From contig JAPFBL010000105.1 of NCBI GenBank assembly GCA_026182355.1, positions 1,355,001 through 1,419,000 of the forward strand: DNA of 64,000 nucleotides. The letters run 5' to 3'. The notes below the pieces were generated by a model, which made no database searches, had not been told where the DNA came from, and saw only the letters and a program-made list of their open reading frames with translations. The position numbers were made by a program, and so were the translations under genes. Positions 11,576-23,712 of the stretch are shown in pieces (position 1 is the first letter of the stretch; each line of letters begins with the position of its first letter). This stretch comes from Hermatobates lingyangjiaoensis (lineage: Eukaryota > Arthropoda > Insecta > Hemiptera > Hermatobatidae).

Positions 11576-13086
11576 GTGTATACGTCTCGGTTTGTATTAT
11601 ACTTCTGAATATGAACTCTTGGGAGTTACTATGTATTTAAATTTAATCTTGAAGACCAACACTACGTGTTAGAAACGCGTTGTTAATTCATTAATCATAT
11701 CTATGTGGAGGCTATTTTATTACCTTTATACCCTACAATGAGTAAATCCTACATAATAACTGATTGCACACCTTTGAAATTTAATTTCTTTTGCTTTTTT
11801 GCTCAGCTACTGATTACACGGTTGAAAGTTTGTATGACATTGAAACTTTATAAAGTTGTATGAATGATGAGATTGTGCAATGCTGAAGAGCAAATTATTA
11901 GCATGGAAGAATCTTAACCTGTCTATACTTGTAACATTTATTACTGTTTAGTGTATATTATAAAAATGAAGTTGCATGAGCAAGCATCGAATCCAAACGC
12001 CTTCAAAATCCAACTGGTAAAATTGAACCAACCTTGTGAAGTTGAATGAATGAACGAAAGAAAGTAACTTGAATTTGAAACATAATAATCAATTTTAACT
12101 ATATCTTAGTCTGTCAAATATTTGCGACACCGTTTCAGTTTTAGTTATTCTTTTGTTTTGGGCCTAAGAATTGAAAAGTTCATTATAGAAAAGTTGAAGA
12201 CATACAGACTTTTTTTAAAATAATTAATTATTTGTTTTGATGGCGTCGTAAATCATCTCTCAATTTCATTTTTGACATTTGCGACTAAACGGAAAAAGGA
12301 AAAACTTATAGAAGTAAAAATATAAAAACAAATATAAAAGAAAACTAGTCACTTCTAGTGTTTCAATATTCAGGTTTTCTATCTTCAACATTCCAATCAA
12401 TTTCTAGCAACCTTAAGGGTCGAAATATTGAATTACTGCATGTATATGTATATGTAATATAAAAAGGATAATTATCTTGATGCATACACTTTAAACATAT
12501 ATATTATGTCTATTAGTTGTATTTCTTTGTTATTATTATTATATTTAGTTCTACATGTTCATAATGATGAATTGTTGATTCCTTTATCGCAGTACATGTT
12601 ATTAATGAAAATATGATTTATGATATAGAATAAAATACTCACAATAGGAAACTCAGTAAAATGTATTTTATGTATTTATTCCTAATGAAATGTATTACTT
12701 TAACAGTTTTAATTGCTGGTAAGCAATTATAATGATAATTAATGAACGCTTGTATTATAGTAACTACAAAATGAAATTAATTTAATGGAGTTTTAAATTT
12801 CTTTTAAAAAGAGATATAGGATAGTTTGTTACAGTAAATTAGTGAATTCTGTTTTTGTCCTTTGTGTAATCGTAGTGCATAGAGTGACTGAAAACTATTT
12901 CTTGATGTCACATTCAAATATAACAAATTTTGATGCAAAAAGAGAAGACTCGTTATACAAAAGTAAGCAACTTATGTCTTTTACCCCCCCCCCCCTCCCC
13001 TTGGGTTAATTTGATAACATTAAGCTATTTAGTACGAAGAGTAAGTTATACCATTCAATGTTTTGTTATTGAGGGCTAGGTCAAAT
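11576..13086 (+). other. SELENBP1 intron c-d, right part
   Basis: AT-rich intron sequence. The only notable item is a run of 12 C (12984-12995) followed by TCCCC. Confidence 0.55.
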
Positions 13087-13210
13087 AAAAGAAAATAAAC
13101 TCCTTTCTAGGCCGACGTTTAGATGTATTTGTACATCATCTTCAGGGCTAAAATTAGAGTAGACTATAATACATTTATCAAAACAATCTACAACTCACAT
13201 AGAGAACTAA
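13087..13210 (-). mobile_element. Penelope-like element tail relic (family C)
   Basis: On the minus strand the sequence reads AGCC-CTGAAGA-TGATGTA-CAAA-TACATC-TAAACGTC-GGCC, the CTGAAGATG...AAACGTC signature common in PLE tails. No protein-coding part remains. The boundaries are approximate. Confidence 0.55.
13111..13148 (-). ncRNA. Hammerhead-like ribozyme relic, PLE family C
   Basis: Minus strand: stem I GCC/GGC flush with box CUGAAGA (CUGANGA), one unpaired U, then stem II GAUGUA/UACAUC with loop CAAA. Next comes UAAA in place of GAAA, a minimal stem III A-CG-U, then C and the other arm of stem I. The G12-to-U change should inactivate it. Confidence 0.5.
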
Positions 13211-13565
13211 CACACATTTTTTTTTTAAGACCAACAAAAGGTTATTTTATAATCAGAGTTGTTGAGTACACATCATGAGTATCAGACAAAAGGAAATTAG
13301 TTTTACCTTGGAAAGTGTGCTAATGGTTATTTAAGTTACATAAGAATTAATAGGTTCTAAGTACGAAAAACACTACTTGTTATAAGTAAGTTATACCTCT
13401 AAAACTAAATTGATTGTAAGGAATCATTTAGGACGTATTTGGGAAACTATTTGAAATCACGTGTATATAAATTACAACTTTTTTTATAAATTTATTGTCT
13501 AAATTAAAAATGTTTACAATTCTAGTTTTAGTATTAGCAGTGAAGTAAGACTTTGCTGTTTTCAG
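13211..13565 (+). other. SELENBP1 intron c-d, end
   Basis: AT-rich intron sequence running to the acceptor TTTTCAG at 13564-13565. Confidence 0.6.
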
Positions 13566-13744
13566 GCATGATAACGGATATTCTTATTTCCTTGGATGAC
13601 AAGTTTCTCTACCTAAGTAACTGGTTACACGGTGACATTCGCCAGTATGATATTACTCAAAACCCTCCCAAACTTTTGGCTCAGTTGTATGTTGGAGGGT
13701 TACTGGTAAAAGGCAGTCATGTGACACCAACAGATGAATCACTG
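13566..13744 (+). CDS. SELENBP1: SELENBP1 exon d
   Basis: The most conserved block of the family in this window: [20 protein letters not shown], then HGDIRQYDI and [17 protein letters not shown](I/L)RQYD is a SELENBP1 signature. The exon opens with GC, completing the Gly begun in exon c, runs 179 nt and ends in phase 0 after ESL at CTG|GTAATT. Compared with the human protein, the stretch between VKG and the next exon is shorter, which fits a loop difference rather than a missing exon. Confidence 0.95.
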
Positions 13745-16634
13745 GTAATTGCCAAAAGAATACTATTTTAATAAATTCACGAGAAATTTATGTTACTTAT
13801 AATAATTTTAGCAACTGTTAATATTTCTTAATTGTTGTATTCGATTTATGGCTCTTATTTGATTAATGTTGACCAAATCTTTTATAAAAGAAATGTTACT
13901 CTTGGTACCTTAGGGTTGTTACTCTCAGTTACTCGTGAGTTTTCTTCCCTCTCCACTAGTTTGATGTCCTGTCCATGAAGATGGGCAAGATTTGAAAATA
14001 TTTGAGAGGTGAAGGCAATTTACGAATCAAAATGTTACATTCTTCTATGATTGTACGAGTATATTCTGTGATTTGTATTTTTTAGTTTTATTTTTTATAT
14101 ATAAAACTGTAAACTATCATGTGCTGTTTACATTTCTCTATCTTTTTTATATATGTTGATTAAACTGTCATTTCTTTAACCTTGATATCGAATTATTTAT
14201 GAATAGGGCATCAATAATAGCCATTTATGACATTTGTTACCCTTTAAAAATGGATATCTAATTTAATTCAAGATTAATATTTCACACATTTTTCATTTTT
14301 GTTTGTTCTTGCTTTTTTTAATAGTTTTTCATTAATTATTATTAACATTTTATTAATAGCTTTAACTATCGTAATATTTGTCTAATGACAAGGAAAAAAA
14401 TGGTTTTTAAAATTATTTATAGGCAATCATTATTGGTAACATTATATATTCAGGTAGTTTTTATAATAATAAATTTGATTATAAACGGAGCAATTAGGTT
14501 CTTTTTTAACAAAAAATTAAGTATAATTAACTAAAATCATAACTTAGTTCGGTATTATTTATAATATACACATTTTAGTATTCCTTGGTGTTAGTAAAAC
14601 GGGAAATTTTAGTAAAGTCCAAGTATATGACCTTTATAGTTTTCTCCAGGCGAAACTGGTTGAACATTTTTACCATAAATATAAAAATGTATTTATAAAT
14701 TTTTATGTTATTATTTATTATTATTTATATTTATATTTATATTATTTATTTATTATTTATGTTTATAAATTTTCATGATAGAATATTTCTAATTAATGTT
14801 TCCCAAATAATTTTTGCATTGAATTTTTTCAAACTAAAATGTTATGTTCAATTTTACCTAAGCATTATGTGAATCAACATTTGAATTACATATAACGGAC
14901 AGTATTTATTATATATGCTAGACTAGGTATATACTATTATATATACTAAGACTTGACCCTTTGTGTCACTCAAAAATTATAACATAAAGGTATTGAAATT
15001 ATTTCACTGAACATGATTGATAGGGATAATTTTACTTGTTGTTTCTTGTTATTAAGGCACGGAGCCTTAATATATGGTCCAAGCTTCTGATATAGTACTT
15101 TTAACATGATTCAAGATATATACACAAGTAAGTATATTTATCAAAATAAAAATCATTTAAAAGTAAAAAAAGCATTTATTTTATTATATAAATAAATAAA
15201 ACATCAATTCAAGTGATATACACAATGAAATATATTTAAAACAAACAAAACTTTTAAATTCAAATATTCAAATTATTTATTTAACATAAAATAACAGTGA
15301 TGAGAGGAATGTGTCTTTATAATATTAGCTTAGAACATTCGTATTTTATCTGACAGTTGTGTTCAAGTATGTTTCTAAAATTGTTCATTTTTAACCTCTA
15401 ATGTAGTATTAATATTAAACATATCATATACCGCCTTACCTCGTACACTGCTACTGTAGATCTCGTCCTGTCTTTATTAAGGTCATTGAATTTTCTAACA
15501 TGACCATGTTCTGTTAAGTGGTTTGCGTAATTAGATTTGTTTGTATTATTTAGATAAGCTTTAATGTCTTCTTTTTACCTTAGTTTTAGGGTCCTTCCCG
15601 AGTTAGAGACGGTATATTATATGTTTAATATTAATAATACTAACCTCTGAATAAATTCAGAGTCAAGAAATTCAATTAGATAATAAACTGCTTCTTCATC
15701 ACTAATCCAATCTCTTTACTGACTTGTAAGTTCTTTCCTCGGTGGAACTTGTTTGTTGATTTTTCCTGCCTGTTCATATTAAGAGTTGAGAATTGCTCGT
15801 TTACAAAACTATTTATTCGTAATAGATAGTACATCCTCAACTCTGGGAAACACCTTTTCAAAGATGTCAAATACGCAATATATTCATATGCTCCAATGAA
15901 ATTAAAATCAACTAACAATACCTACTTGCCACACCTGTGTATTTTCAAAACAAACTTGTCTGTGAAGTTAGGAAAATACGCTTAAAGCCCTATAACTTCG
16001 TTTCTGTACTGAATTATGAATCTATTTAGAGCCCGTATTTTAAGTTAGGCATACACAAATCCAGTGTCAAAGTTTCAGCTCACCATGTCTTATGGTGGCT
16101 GAGTTTACTTGTGACAAACGTTTTTCCTTTAAACGTCCATAACTTCACTTCTACATTGAATTTCCAATCAATTTAGAGCCTATATTTTAAGTTAGACCTA
16201 CTCAAATCTACTGTAAAAGTTTCAGCTTTATATGTCTTATGGTAGCTGAGTGTACTTGTGACAAAGTTTTGTGGACAAACTGACAAACCGACAGAAATTT
16301 TTCTAAGGGTGGATTCGGTTTCTCCAATGTATGAAACGTAAAGAAAACTTGAAATGAGTCAGTTCTAAGCAATGTACAGACAAAATCATTATTTTATTTA
16401 TATAGATTTTTACTACTGTCATCGGCGAGCACGCAAGCGACTGGCTACTCTGGCTCCAATTTTGGAATTAAGTGATCATTTTCTTTTATTTAACATTATT
16501 CAAGTATTAAATAATATATATTTAATTTCAGGACTGGATCTCCAGGGAAAATGGGTGAACAAACAAACAAACTCACGAACTTTATATATAGAGATTACAT
16601 CAGTATGTTATTAATGTAATTAATTTATTTTAAG
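13745..16634 (+). other. SELENBP1 intron d-e (2.9 kb)
   Basis: AT-rich intron. It contains a diverged tandem pair of about 140 bp units (about 15975-16110 and 16117-16266; shared text includes ATAACTTC, TTAGAGCC, ATTTTAAGTTAG, AAAGTTTCAGCT and TGTCTTATGGT). Several A/T-only blocks lie near 14690-14760. No gene recognised. Confidence 0.6.
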
Positions 16635-16777
16635 GTGAAAGAACCACTGATCTTGAAAGGAAGAAGGGTTTATGGAGGCCCACAGATGCTTCAGTTGAGT
16701 CTGGATGGGAAGAGGCTTTATGTAACTAACTCTCTTTACTCGTCATGGGACAAAGAAATATATCCAGATATGGTCCA
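16635..16777 (+). CDS. SELENBP1: SELENBP1 exon e
   Basis: Encodes [20 protein letters not shown], then [20 protein letters not shown] and EIYPDMV, matching the family run (K/R)[31 protein letters not shown]. Acceptor AG is 16633-16634, entered in phase 0. The donor is GTCCA|GTATGA at 16778, leaving two codon bases that join the first G of exon f to give Gln. Confidence 0.95.
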
Positions 16778-18972
16778 GTATGACATTTTTATAAAATATT
16801 TATTAATTTAATATATATGTACCAATATGAGTAGCTCAGAGTAAGATTATAAGAGGCAGCCGAGTGCTAATAAACCTCCGAAAGCTTACCGATAACCACA
16901 AGGACATAGTAGAAATTGCCGCAGAATGGTCCAAGAAACGCTCATCGAACACTCACAGATCAGTTCAACTGTCCAACGGACAAAGATCACAACACTGCAA
17001 TTACCGCTGACTTATCAACATAATGAAGCCTGACATATCTTTATAATATTAATTTTGGTAGATATATGACGGATTGAAAATGTTAAATCTAACAGAATTT
17101 AAAAATCATCCATATTACGGAAAAAGAAGATGAATCCAGTGAAACATATGTAATACAGTCAGTCGAAGCTAATTATTACAGTTTGCGCATCTGGAAAATT
17201 GCAAACTTTAATATGAATATAGTAAATGATAAGAAGTCATTAATTTTAAAAATACAATTTACCATTAAAGTTAAATTATATAAAATAATAAAGAATGCTG
17301 AAATTTTATCAATGTAGGTGCTCAAACTGTTCATTACAGTTCACACAACTCTAAAGTACTTTCACAGCGGCTACCCTGTATATGCAATAAAAGACATTAG
17401 CCCAGAAAATGAACATAGCAAATGTCGACAGGGTATTTCATTAGAAATGTTACAGAGATGGATTGATGTCAGAAAAAGCAAATTTCTGATTGTGGGAGTA
17501 AAAGATTTGTAATTTTTTTAAAATTTAATTAAACATTGTTTTTATGTCTACCTACTTTTAAGACTTGTTTCCTTAATGCACTTATCTTCGTCCTTCGGAG
17601 AGGAGGACGTTGAAGCGCAATCCTGAGCTTGTAAGAGGTCAGGTCCTTGTTAAAGATCCCTACTCTAAATATACTTGAGTATCCCAGTGTAGAATCAATG
17701 GGGATGCAATATTTCCTCGAGGAATCAGCATTGGAGGACTGACTTTGTCAAGAATAAAAAAAGAAGCGTTTATCTCCTAATTCATTTATTGCATCACAGC
17801 TCATATATTTCATACAATATTATGAACAATTTAAACTAAACTTATTTATGAACATATGCATTCATAATTTTGCATTTTGCGAAGAATGACAGTTTTTAAA
17901 TAAACATTACTATAAAAACTAATTTTAAGAGATTCCAATTTGTAATAGTAATGATTATTTCATCATTATTTATGAGCTTACTGAATAACTTTTAGAACTA
18001 TATATTGTTAGTGTTCACTTTAAAAACAAATGAATCAACATTTTAAGAGTGAAATTAGGTTTGATGTCATGATATCATGCATTGTATTGGAGGATGTAGT
18101 ATTTCTTATGACCCTAAATTTTTCAAGTGAAAGTGGGAATGCACCACAGTCCTCTGGAGGACATGCAAAGCCGTCGTCCCTCAGTCTATGTAAAATGTTA
18201 ATTACTCCTTCAACATTTCCACTCTAAGAAACTTGAGAGAGGTAAAATTTGCCTATGATGAAACAACTTGATATGTGATTCGGTCTCAACTTTATTTGCA
18301 ATCCAATTTAAATATATCAGAAAACACTAACTAAAAGTAGTGGTAAATAAAATCACACCAGAAAGTGTAAAACCGATTTTAAAAATCCCTACATAGTATA
18401 ATGACATGTTTAATCTTTGAAGTGGATTCAATTCTATCAGGTGCGATGTCAAGAACAAAATTGAAGGTTTTCCCTGAAAAAATAAATAAAGTATATTTTA
18501 GGACTTCCGTTGTCGATCAGCCCGATAATGTTGATAGCGATAATTTTCTAAATAACAAATGAGTCTCGTACACGACACTGAAGGTAAAATCCTACAGTGA
18601 GGGCGTGGGAAACAACTGCGTGTTTATCTCTAGAAAGGAGATAGAAAGATTGGTTGAGAGAGGGCGTCAAGGGGCCTGTTCCAAGCCTGCATGATGCCAG
18701 GTACACGTTAGATTCCTGCCTACACACTTTTCATATCTAGGACAAAACTAAAGACGAATACGTATGAGTATTCGTGTTGAAAACAGCAGCATTATCAATA
18801 TGAAGTGTCACAAATTTATTTTACCTATCTATAAATCAACACTTGTGAACCACAGTTCTTCCAAGGTGAGATTGTACAAAATTGCATTAATATAATAATT
18901 GTAGTATTACAAAATAGTAGTTATTAATTGTGCCGTAGAGTAAATTAATTATGGTAATTATTTTCTTTTGAG
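16778..18972 (+). other. SELENBP1 intron e-f (2.2 kb)
   Basis: Mostly AT-rich. Slightly richer stretches at about 16845-17010, 17310-17515 and 17590-17760 have short open frames (for example a 64-codon frame at 17318-17512), but I recognise no family. They may be decayed transposon pieces. Confidence 0.5.
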
Positions 18973-19095
18973 GAACGGGTCTTGTCTCTTGAAAGTGGAC
19001 GTTGACAACGAAAAAGGAGGCCTTAAGCTGGATGAAGACTTTGTGGTTCATTACGGTTTGGAGCCTGATGGTCCAGTGCTGGCTCACGAATGCAG
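18973..19095 (+). CDS. SELENBP1: SELENBP1 exon f
   Basis: Encodes [20 protein letters not shown], then [20 protein letters not shown]. This matches the family's GS-(M/L)L-VDVD---GGLKLN--FLVDFG-EP-GP-LAHE block near the C terminus. Acceptor TTTTGAG is 18971-18972 and donor is TGCAG|GTATGC at 19096. It ends with AG, which joins the G opening exon g to make Arg of the HE(C/L)RYPGGD motif. Confidence 0.94.
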
Positions 19096-20149
19096 GTATG
19101 CAATCTCTTTTCCCAAAAAAGGGGTTGTCATAAATTAATTAAAAGAGCAATATAGTTTAGTTTTTACTTTATTCTGAATAATGTATAATCATCAAGGAAA
19201 ATAGCTTTCGATATTTTGACGTATATACAGTTTTGTTTGATATTTTATGATGATGCCTGTCTTTGTGTACGGGTTTGTATACAGATTGTAAACTCGCAAA
19301 GGTCGCACAGATTATAATCAAATTTAACAAGTATATAATTCTTGGTGAATCATTGGTGTTGTATCCCTATTATTTTGAAGCAATGTGTAGCATCTATTGA
19401 AACCTCACACATGACATCTCCTCTCCATTTTAATCCGTTTAATTATGGTATATCATTAATACTATATTAATAAGTGCTATTAAAATAAAGTTTTAGTTGT
19501 CTTACTTTTTAAATTTTATGAATTGGAATTTAATAGGTAATGCTACAGCAATGTTAACGTTACTTGTTCATTTTCATTATTGAATTAGAATCAACAAAAC
19601 TTGATTGAACTTCTTTATAAATATATTACGTATTTATTATCCTACCTACTTTTTTTATATTTTCAATAATGTTATCCAATTATGATGAGTTCCATAAATT
19701 TATTTTTCATTTACTTAAAATTGGAAGTATTTCGAATATTCTTGAATTGCATATTATAGTGGAAAATTTTATGTGTTTCCTTCGCTCTGTGCCATGAGGA
19801 ACATGTATAATCGAGACTTGAAAGGAGTATTCCTTAGTTATTATTGCATTTTATTACACTTTCATGACTGACAATTTCTTAAAAGAAAAGAACTTAATGA
19901 TAAATATGAATCTAGAGGTAAACATCATTAAGCTCCGACACTGAAATCCAAAAGTTCACGCCAATAGATAATATGTGTTAGTTATTGAGATAGGATTTGC
20001 TTGGTCTGGAAATGTCAATAAGACTAAGGCTAGTCCATTTTGAATAGAGTGCATGGTCTGACTGTGAAATAAATCAATAATACCAAGTATGTCACAAAGG
20101 CATTTTATTTTTAAACATACATTTCTGCAGTATGAAGAGCTAAATTATT
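19096..20149 (+). other. SELENBP1 intron f-g, left part
   Basis: AT-rich intron sequence with no recognised element before the hAT relic. Confidence 0.55.
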
Positions 20150-21200
20150 TTCACAGACTGGAAAATCAGCAATCAACGCAGGAAATGTTTTTAGAAAAGT
20201 CATTTCAGTGCTCTAGTAGAGAAAGAGCTCTACTATCGTCATATGAAGTAACAGAGAAATAGCATAAAGTCTAAATTTCGTACTTTTGTTGAATGGCTTA
20301 CCCTGCCAGCTTGTAAAAAGGTGGTGGAATGTATGTTTGGCAAAGACTTTAGGAAAATTGCGCAAAACCTCTTTTTCCAATGTTACAGTTCATTGGAGAT
20401 ATCTAGAATTATTAAGAATATTAAGTTAAATGTTCAGAAAACAAAATTACAGATCTAAATTTTTCTTTAACAGTTGATGAATCAACTTGATTTTCGTGAT
20501 ACAAGTGATTTACTTGCATTTTATTGGTGATGATGACGTAATCAATCAGTTTTTATTTTGCCTATAATTTCAAAAGGACAAGATATGTTTGTCAAGATAA
20601 TGGAGTGCCTTAACAAAATGTATTTAACTTGAAAGTCGTGCGGGAATCTTCACGGATTGTGACCAATAGATGAGGAGATGTATTAAAGAATTGTATCCAT
20701 TAAAGAAAAAGGAAAGTAAAATTATTCGTATACATTGGATTCGTTTCAAAAATATTGCAAAAAGATTTAAAACTAGTGTTGATAGTAAAACTATTTAAAA
20801 TAAAAACTGTTGAATAGCAAATTATTTTGAAAGGAAGCCATTGAGATCAAGATTATTTAAACAAATATCCAAAGAAGGGACTCAAAGTATATTAGACAAT
20901 TAATGCATACTAAGTTCCATGTCTCTATCAAAAGGAAATGTTAAATCGTATGCATGATTTACAAGAAGAATTAATAGTACTTTTGACCCAGAAACACAAG
21001 AAAAAAATATGCAAATACGTTCCTTAAAAATGTTGGTTGCCAAAACTGAATACTTAACAGTTATATTTAGTAATCTAAGTAGTACGAATAGTAGCATGCA
21101 AATAAAAATTTTCTCTTAAACTCACTAATTAGTTGCAATTAAAAGCTAAATTGTGTTTTGGAAAAATGAAGCAAGCTCAGGAGATTGAGAAATGTTTTCT
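20150..21200 (+). pseudogene. ZBED/SCAND3-like hAT transposase relic
   Basis: Degenerate + strand coding sequence related to the BED-finger/hAT proteins derived from Charlie-type transposases (SCAND3/ZBED5/FAM200 group). Fragments in shifting frames and in the right order are RALLSSYEVTEK near 20226-20260, LPACKKVVECMFGKDFRKIA near 20300-20360, VDEST near 20474 (the catalytic-domain DEST motif), a YVCQDNGVP-like stretch near 20585 and LNRMHDLQEELIVLL near 20942-20990. This is followed by a stretch resembling the family's ...YLADIF--LN--N-SMQ (about 21030-21110). Stops and frameshifts are frequent, and the middle (the GA(P/A)-(M/L)-G region and beyond) is missing. It lies in the last SELENBP1 intron, in the same orientation. 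It is an old, dead insertion. Confidence 0.72.
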
Positions 21201-21346
21201 TCTATGTATACTACCTGCATCAAAGAACTGATTCCGTTTGTAGTTAGCCCTCTAAATTTGTTAAATGTGTTTAATAATATCAAAGTTTATTGCACTCCTC
21301 TGCAGGTTTGTACTCATTGTTTCATAAAAAGCTTTTGTCGTTGCAG

Positions 21347-21392
21347 GTACCCCGGTGGAGACTGCTCTTCAGATATCTGGTTAGCTGAATAG
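21347..21392 (+). CDS. SELENBP1: SELENBP1 terminal exon g
   Basis: Encodes (R)YPGGDCSSDIWLAE and the stop TAG at 21390-21392. YPGGDCSSDIW is the diagnostic SELENBP1 C terminus. Most animal proteins end about one residue after the W, and this one extends by LAE. Acceptor GTTGCAG is 21345-21346 and the join to exon f is in phase (AG+G = Arg). Confidence 0.95.
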
Positions 21393-21470
21393 CATCGGAG
21401 ATGGTTTCATTGGAAGTGTTCCTAAGATATTAAAACTCAGTACTATTATATATCAATTATGAACTTAACC
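21393..21470 (+). terminator. SELENBP1: Putative SELENBP1 3'UTR and polyadenylation signal
   Basis: ATTAAA, the commonest variant poly(A) signal, occurs at 21429-21434, about 40 nt after the stop. No AATAAA is seen in the next 150 bases. The end of the transcript is not otherwise marked. Confidence 0.35.
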
Positions 21471-21687
21471 TATGTTTGTAATGTTTGAAATATATTTTCA
21501 TAATACTCATTACTAATACTTACCTATTCTTTTTCCCTTATTCAAGCTGTTCTTTAAAAAAATGACAATTTTTTCTGTTGAAGCAAATGATTTCCTTTTC
21601 TATCATTTTAAGTTCTTAGAAATGTAATATGGTATTGCTGTGGTATTTGAAGCCTTTAGTGTTTGGTGTGCTGCTGTGTGCTTTTTA

Positions 21688-21826
21688 CGTTCCTCTTCTC
21701 GTTGTGAGCCTCTTTCGCAACGATCTTGGTCGAATCTGGTAGAGCTACTACCGGATCTACCACCGCTACTATCGGTAGATCTGTCCTGTTCGTCCTCTGC
21801 TTCAGGGATGTGTTCCTGGTAGTAAT
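21688..21826 (-). other. Candidate minus-strand exon, unidentified
   Basis: A GC-rich island in AT-rich DNA. On the minus strand an open frame reads EHIPEAEDEQDRSTDSSGGR, then SGSSSTRFDQDRCERGSQRE, then EEERKKHT, i.e. an acidic, serine-rich and then basic low-complexity tail. It is preceded by a plausible acceptor ACTACCAG|GAA on that strand, and the frame continues to a stop near 21603. It could be the last exon of a gene converging on SELENBP1, or an exon carried by a repeat. I do not recognise the protein. Confidence 0.3.
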
Positions 21827-21905
21827 TTCGTTTTATTGTAAAATTGATTGAAATCATTAGAATACCCTCATATAGTACTTTGAAACCATTGTTCAATTAC
21901 TTTTT

Positions 21906-23712
21906 GCTTTACTATAAGTAAACTATAGTAATCATGAAAAAATTCGATCAAGGAGATTTTGACGGAATTACATGTTTTTGAGTCCCCAAAGTCGTTTTAT
22001 GACGTTTTTTTGATGATGTCTGTGGGTAGGTGGGTGGATGGGTGGGTCAGTTTGTATCCAAAGTTTGTGGTCACACTACAGTCCAGAATCTTTGATGGAT
22101 CAAACTGATATTTTACACAAAAGTGGGTCTCATAGTGTGGATGTGCTGTATACTTTGGGATGCATTATGGATGATGGAAAAGTCACTTTTTTTTAACAAA
22201 AACGTGTTTTTAAAATCTTTTTTTCTTTACTAATACTCTACTAAAACCCTAATTCTATAATCTTGAAAATTTGGAACTATCTTTTAAGTTCCAAAAGCAA
22301 TAACTGGAAAACATACTCATATTTTTAAAACAACTGAAAATTTTTTTTTAATAAAATGTAAAAATGTTGACTTATTATTCAATCTGAAAGCATGTGAGGA
22401 CGATGCAAGCCATACCGTTTGACGGATCAAAATAACATTACATGTACTTAAAAATAGAGAATTATGTAAGGAATGAGTTAAGATAATTTCTTTTAAAATT
22501 ATAATAACCAAAGGGATGCTAAGAGTACATTTTCTGTTTTAAAAAAATGTTTTTTTGACCCTTAATGGTTCATTAAAAAACAGAGGAAATTTAACAAAAA
22601 ATTAGTAGAAAATTAGTAACTTATAAAAAAATAATTCGTTAAATTTCCATTACCACAAAGAGCAATAAAGCTATAAGAACTGAATGTTTATCCTGGACTA
22701 ATGTTATTTATACTGCTATAATTTACTTTTCAAATTAGTTGATATTTACTTACATTGTTTATATTGACTTAGAAATTTTTTAAGTACATTGTCTGAAAGA
22801 AATTTGATAATTACAGGTTTGATGAAAAAATTTGAAATCATTTAATGGCTTAATATGAGATGTAAGAAGAATAAAATTCTTTTAGTAAAAATCAACGCAA
22901 TCAAACATATAGTTTCTAATGCTTTCCATGATATGATAGTTTAACATTGCTTAACTAATATTAGATTTAGACTTTTTTGTGTTTATCTTGACTCTTATTA
23001 ACTTTGGGTAATATTGAATTAAGAAGAATGGACTCCTTAGTTTTATATTAGCAAACATATAATAATTTTAAGTTGATTCTAAGGTGATTGGATGACACTG
23101 ATATTTTTTCTTGCATTTTTCTGACATATTTGAGAATCAGGTCATCAGGTGAATATGAAGACCTGATGACTTCTAAGCTATACAGCACCTCAGAGAATGG
23201 TCGACCACGAATACGACTCCTTCTCCGGACAGACCGACGTCTCATCCTGATCCCTGTCCCCATCCTTGACCTTGCTTACTCACCTTAACAAAAACTGCAG
23301 GATAAGAATTTAGCAGTAGTGGGCCTCTGGTCCGGAACTGATGGAAATGTTCATTGGCTGTTGTTTGTTGTAGATCCACTGGCTATAGGAACAAAAACCA
23401 TTTTCTCCTGTAAGAGATAATTTCGTAACATGAATCTTCACTTTGACTTTAAAAAAGTGTTATTACTGCTGTATATAGTATTATTACTGCTGTGATAACA
23501 CAAATGATATATGCATCAATTGTATGATGTACAGAAATTAGCGCATACATTGATAACTGGTTCAATCATTATCTGCAATAGCTGCAGGAATGAAAGAATG
23601 AAAAGCTTCTCCCATTTAGACATTTATATTATGTCTAAATGGGACATTATGTACCCAAAAATTTTGATATTATGTTTACTTATAGTAAAGTTGAGTGTAG
23701 ACCACTCCATAT
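21906..23712 (-). mobile_element. Family H repeat, copy 3, with foreign GC-rich insert
   Basis: Reverse-orientation copy. The 3' hairpin arms are GCTTTAC (21906-21912) and GTAAACT (21918-21924). The 5' end (TATGGAGTGGTCTACACTC on the minus strand) lies at about 23712. The GGGTGG/GTGGG tract near 22030 corresponds to the CCCA tract of other copies. Unlike the other copies it contains a GC-rich segment of about 250 bp (about 23140-23390). Confidence 0.68.
23140..23390 (-). other. GC-rich insert in family H copy 3 (possible captured exon)
   Basis: Element sequence flanks it on both sides and matches the copy at 24385-26107 (left match ...CCTAYAGYCAGTGGATC, right match ...GAAAAATATCAGTGTCAT). 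The insert itself has no counterpart in the other copies. On the minus strand it contains TTGTTAAG|GTGAGTAAG, a consensus 5' splice site. Upstream of it lies an open frame (NEHFHQFRTRGPLLLNSYPA then VFVK). A second open frame downstream is arginine-rich (MRRRSVRRRSRIRGRPFSEV). The product is not recognised. Confidence 0.4.
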
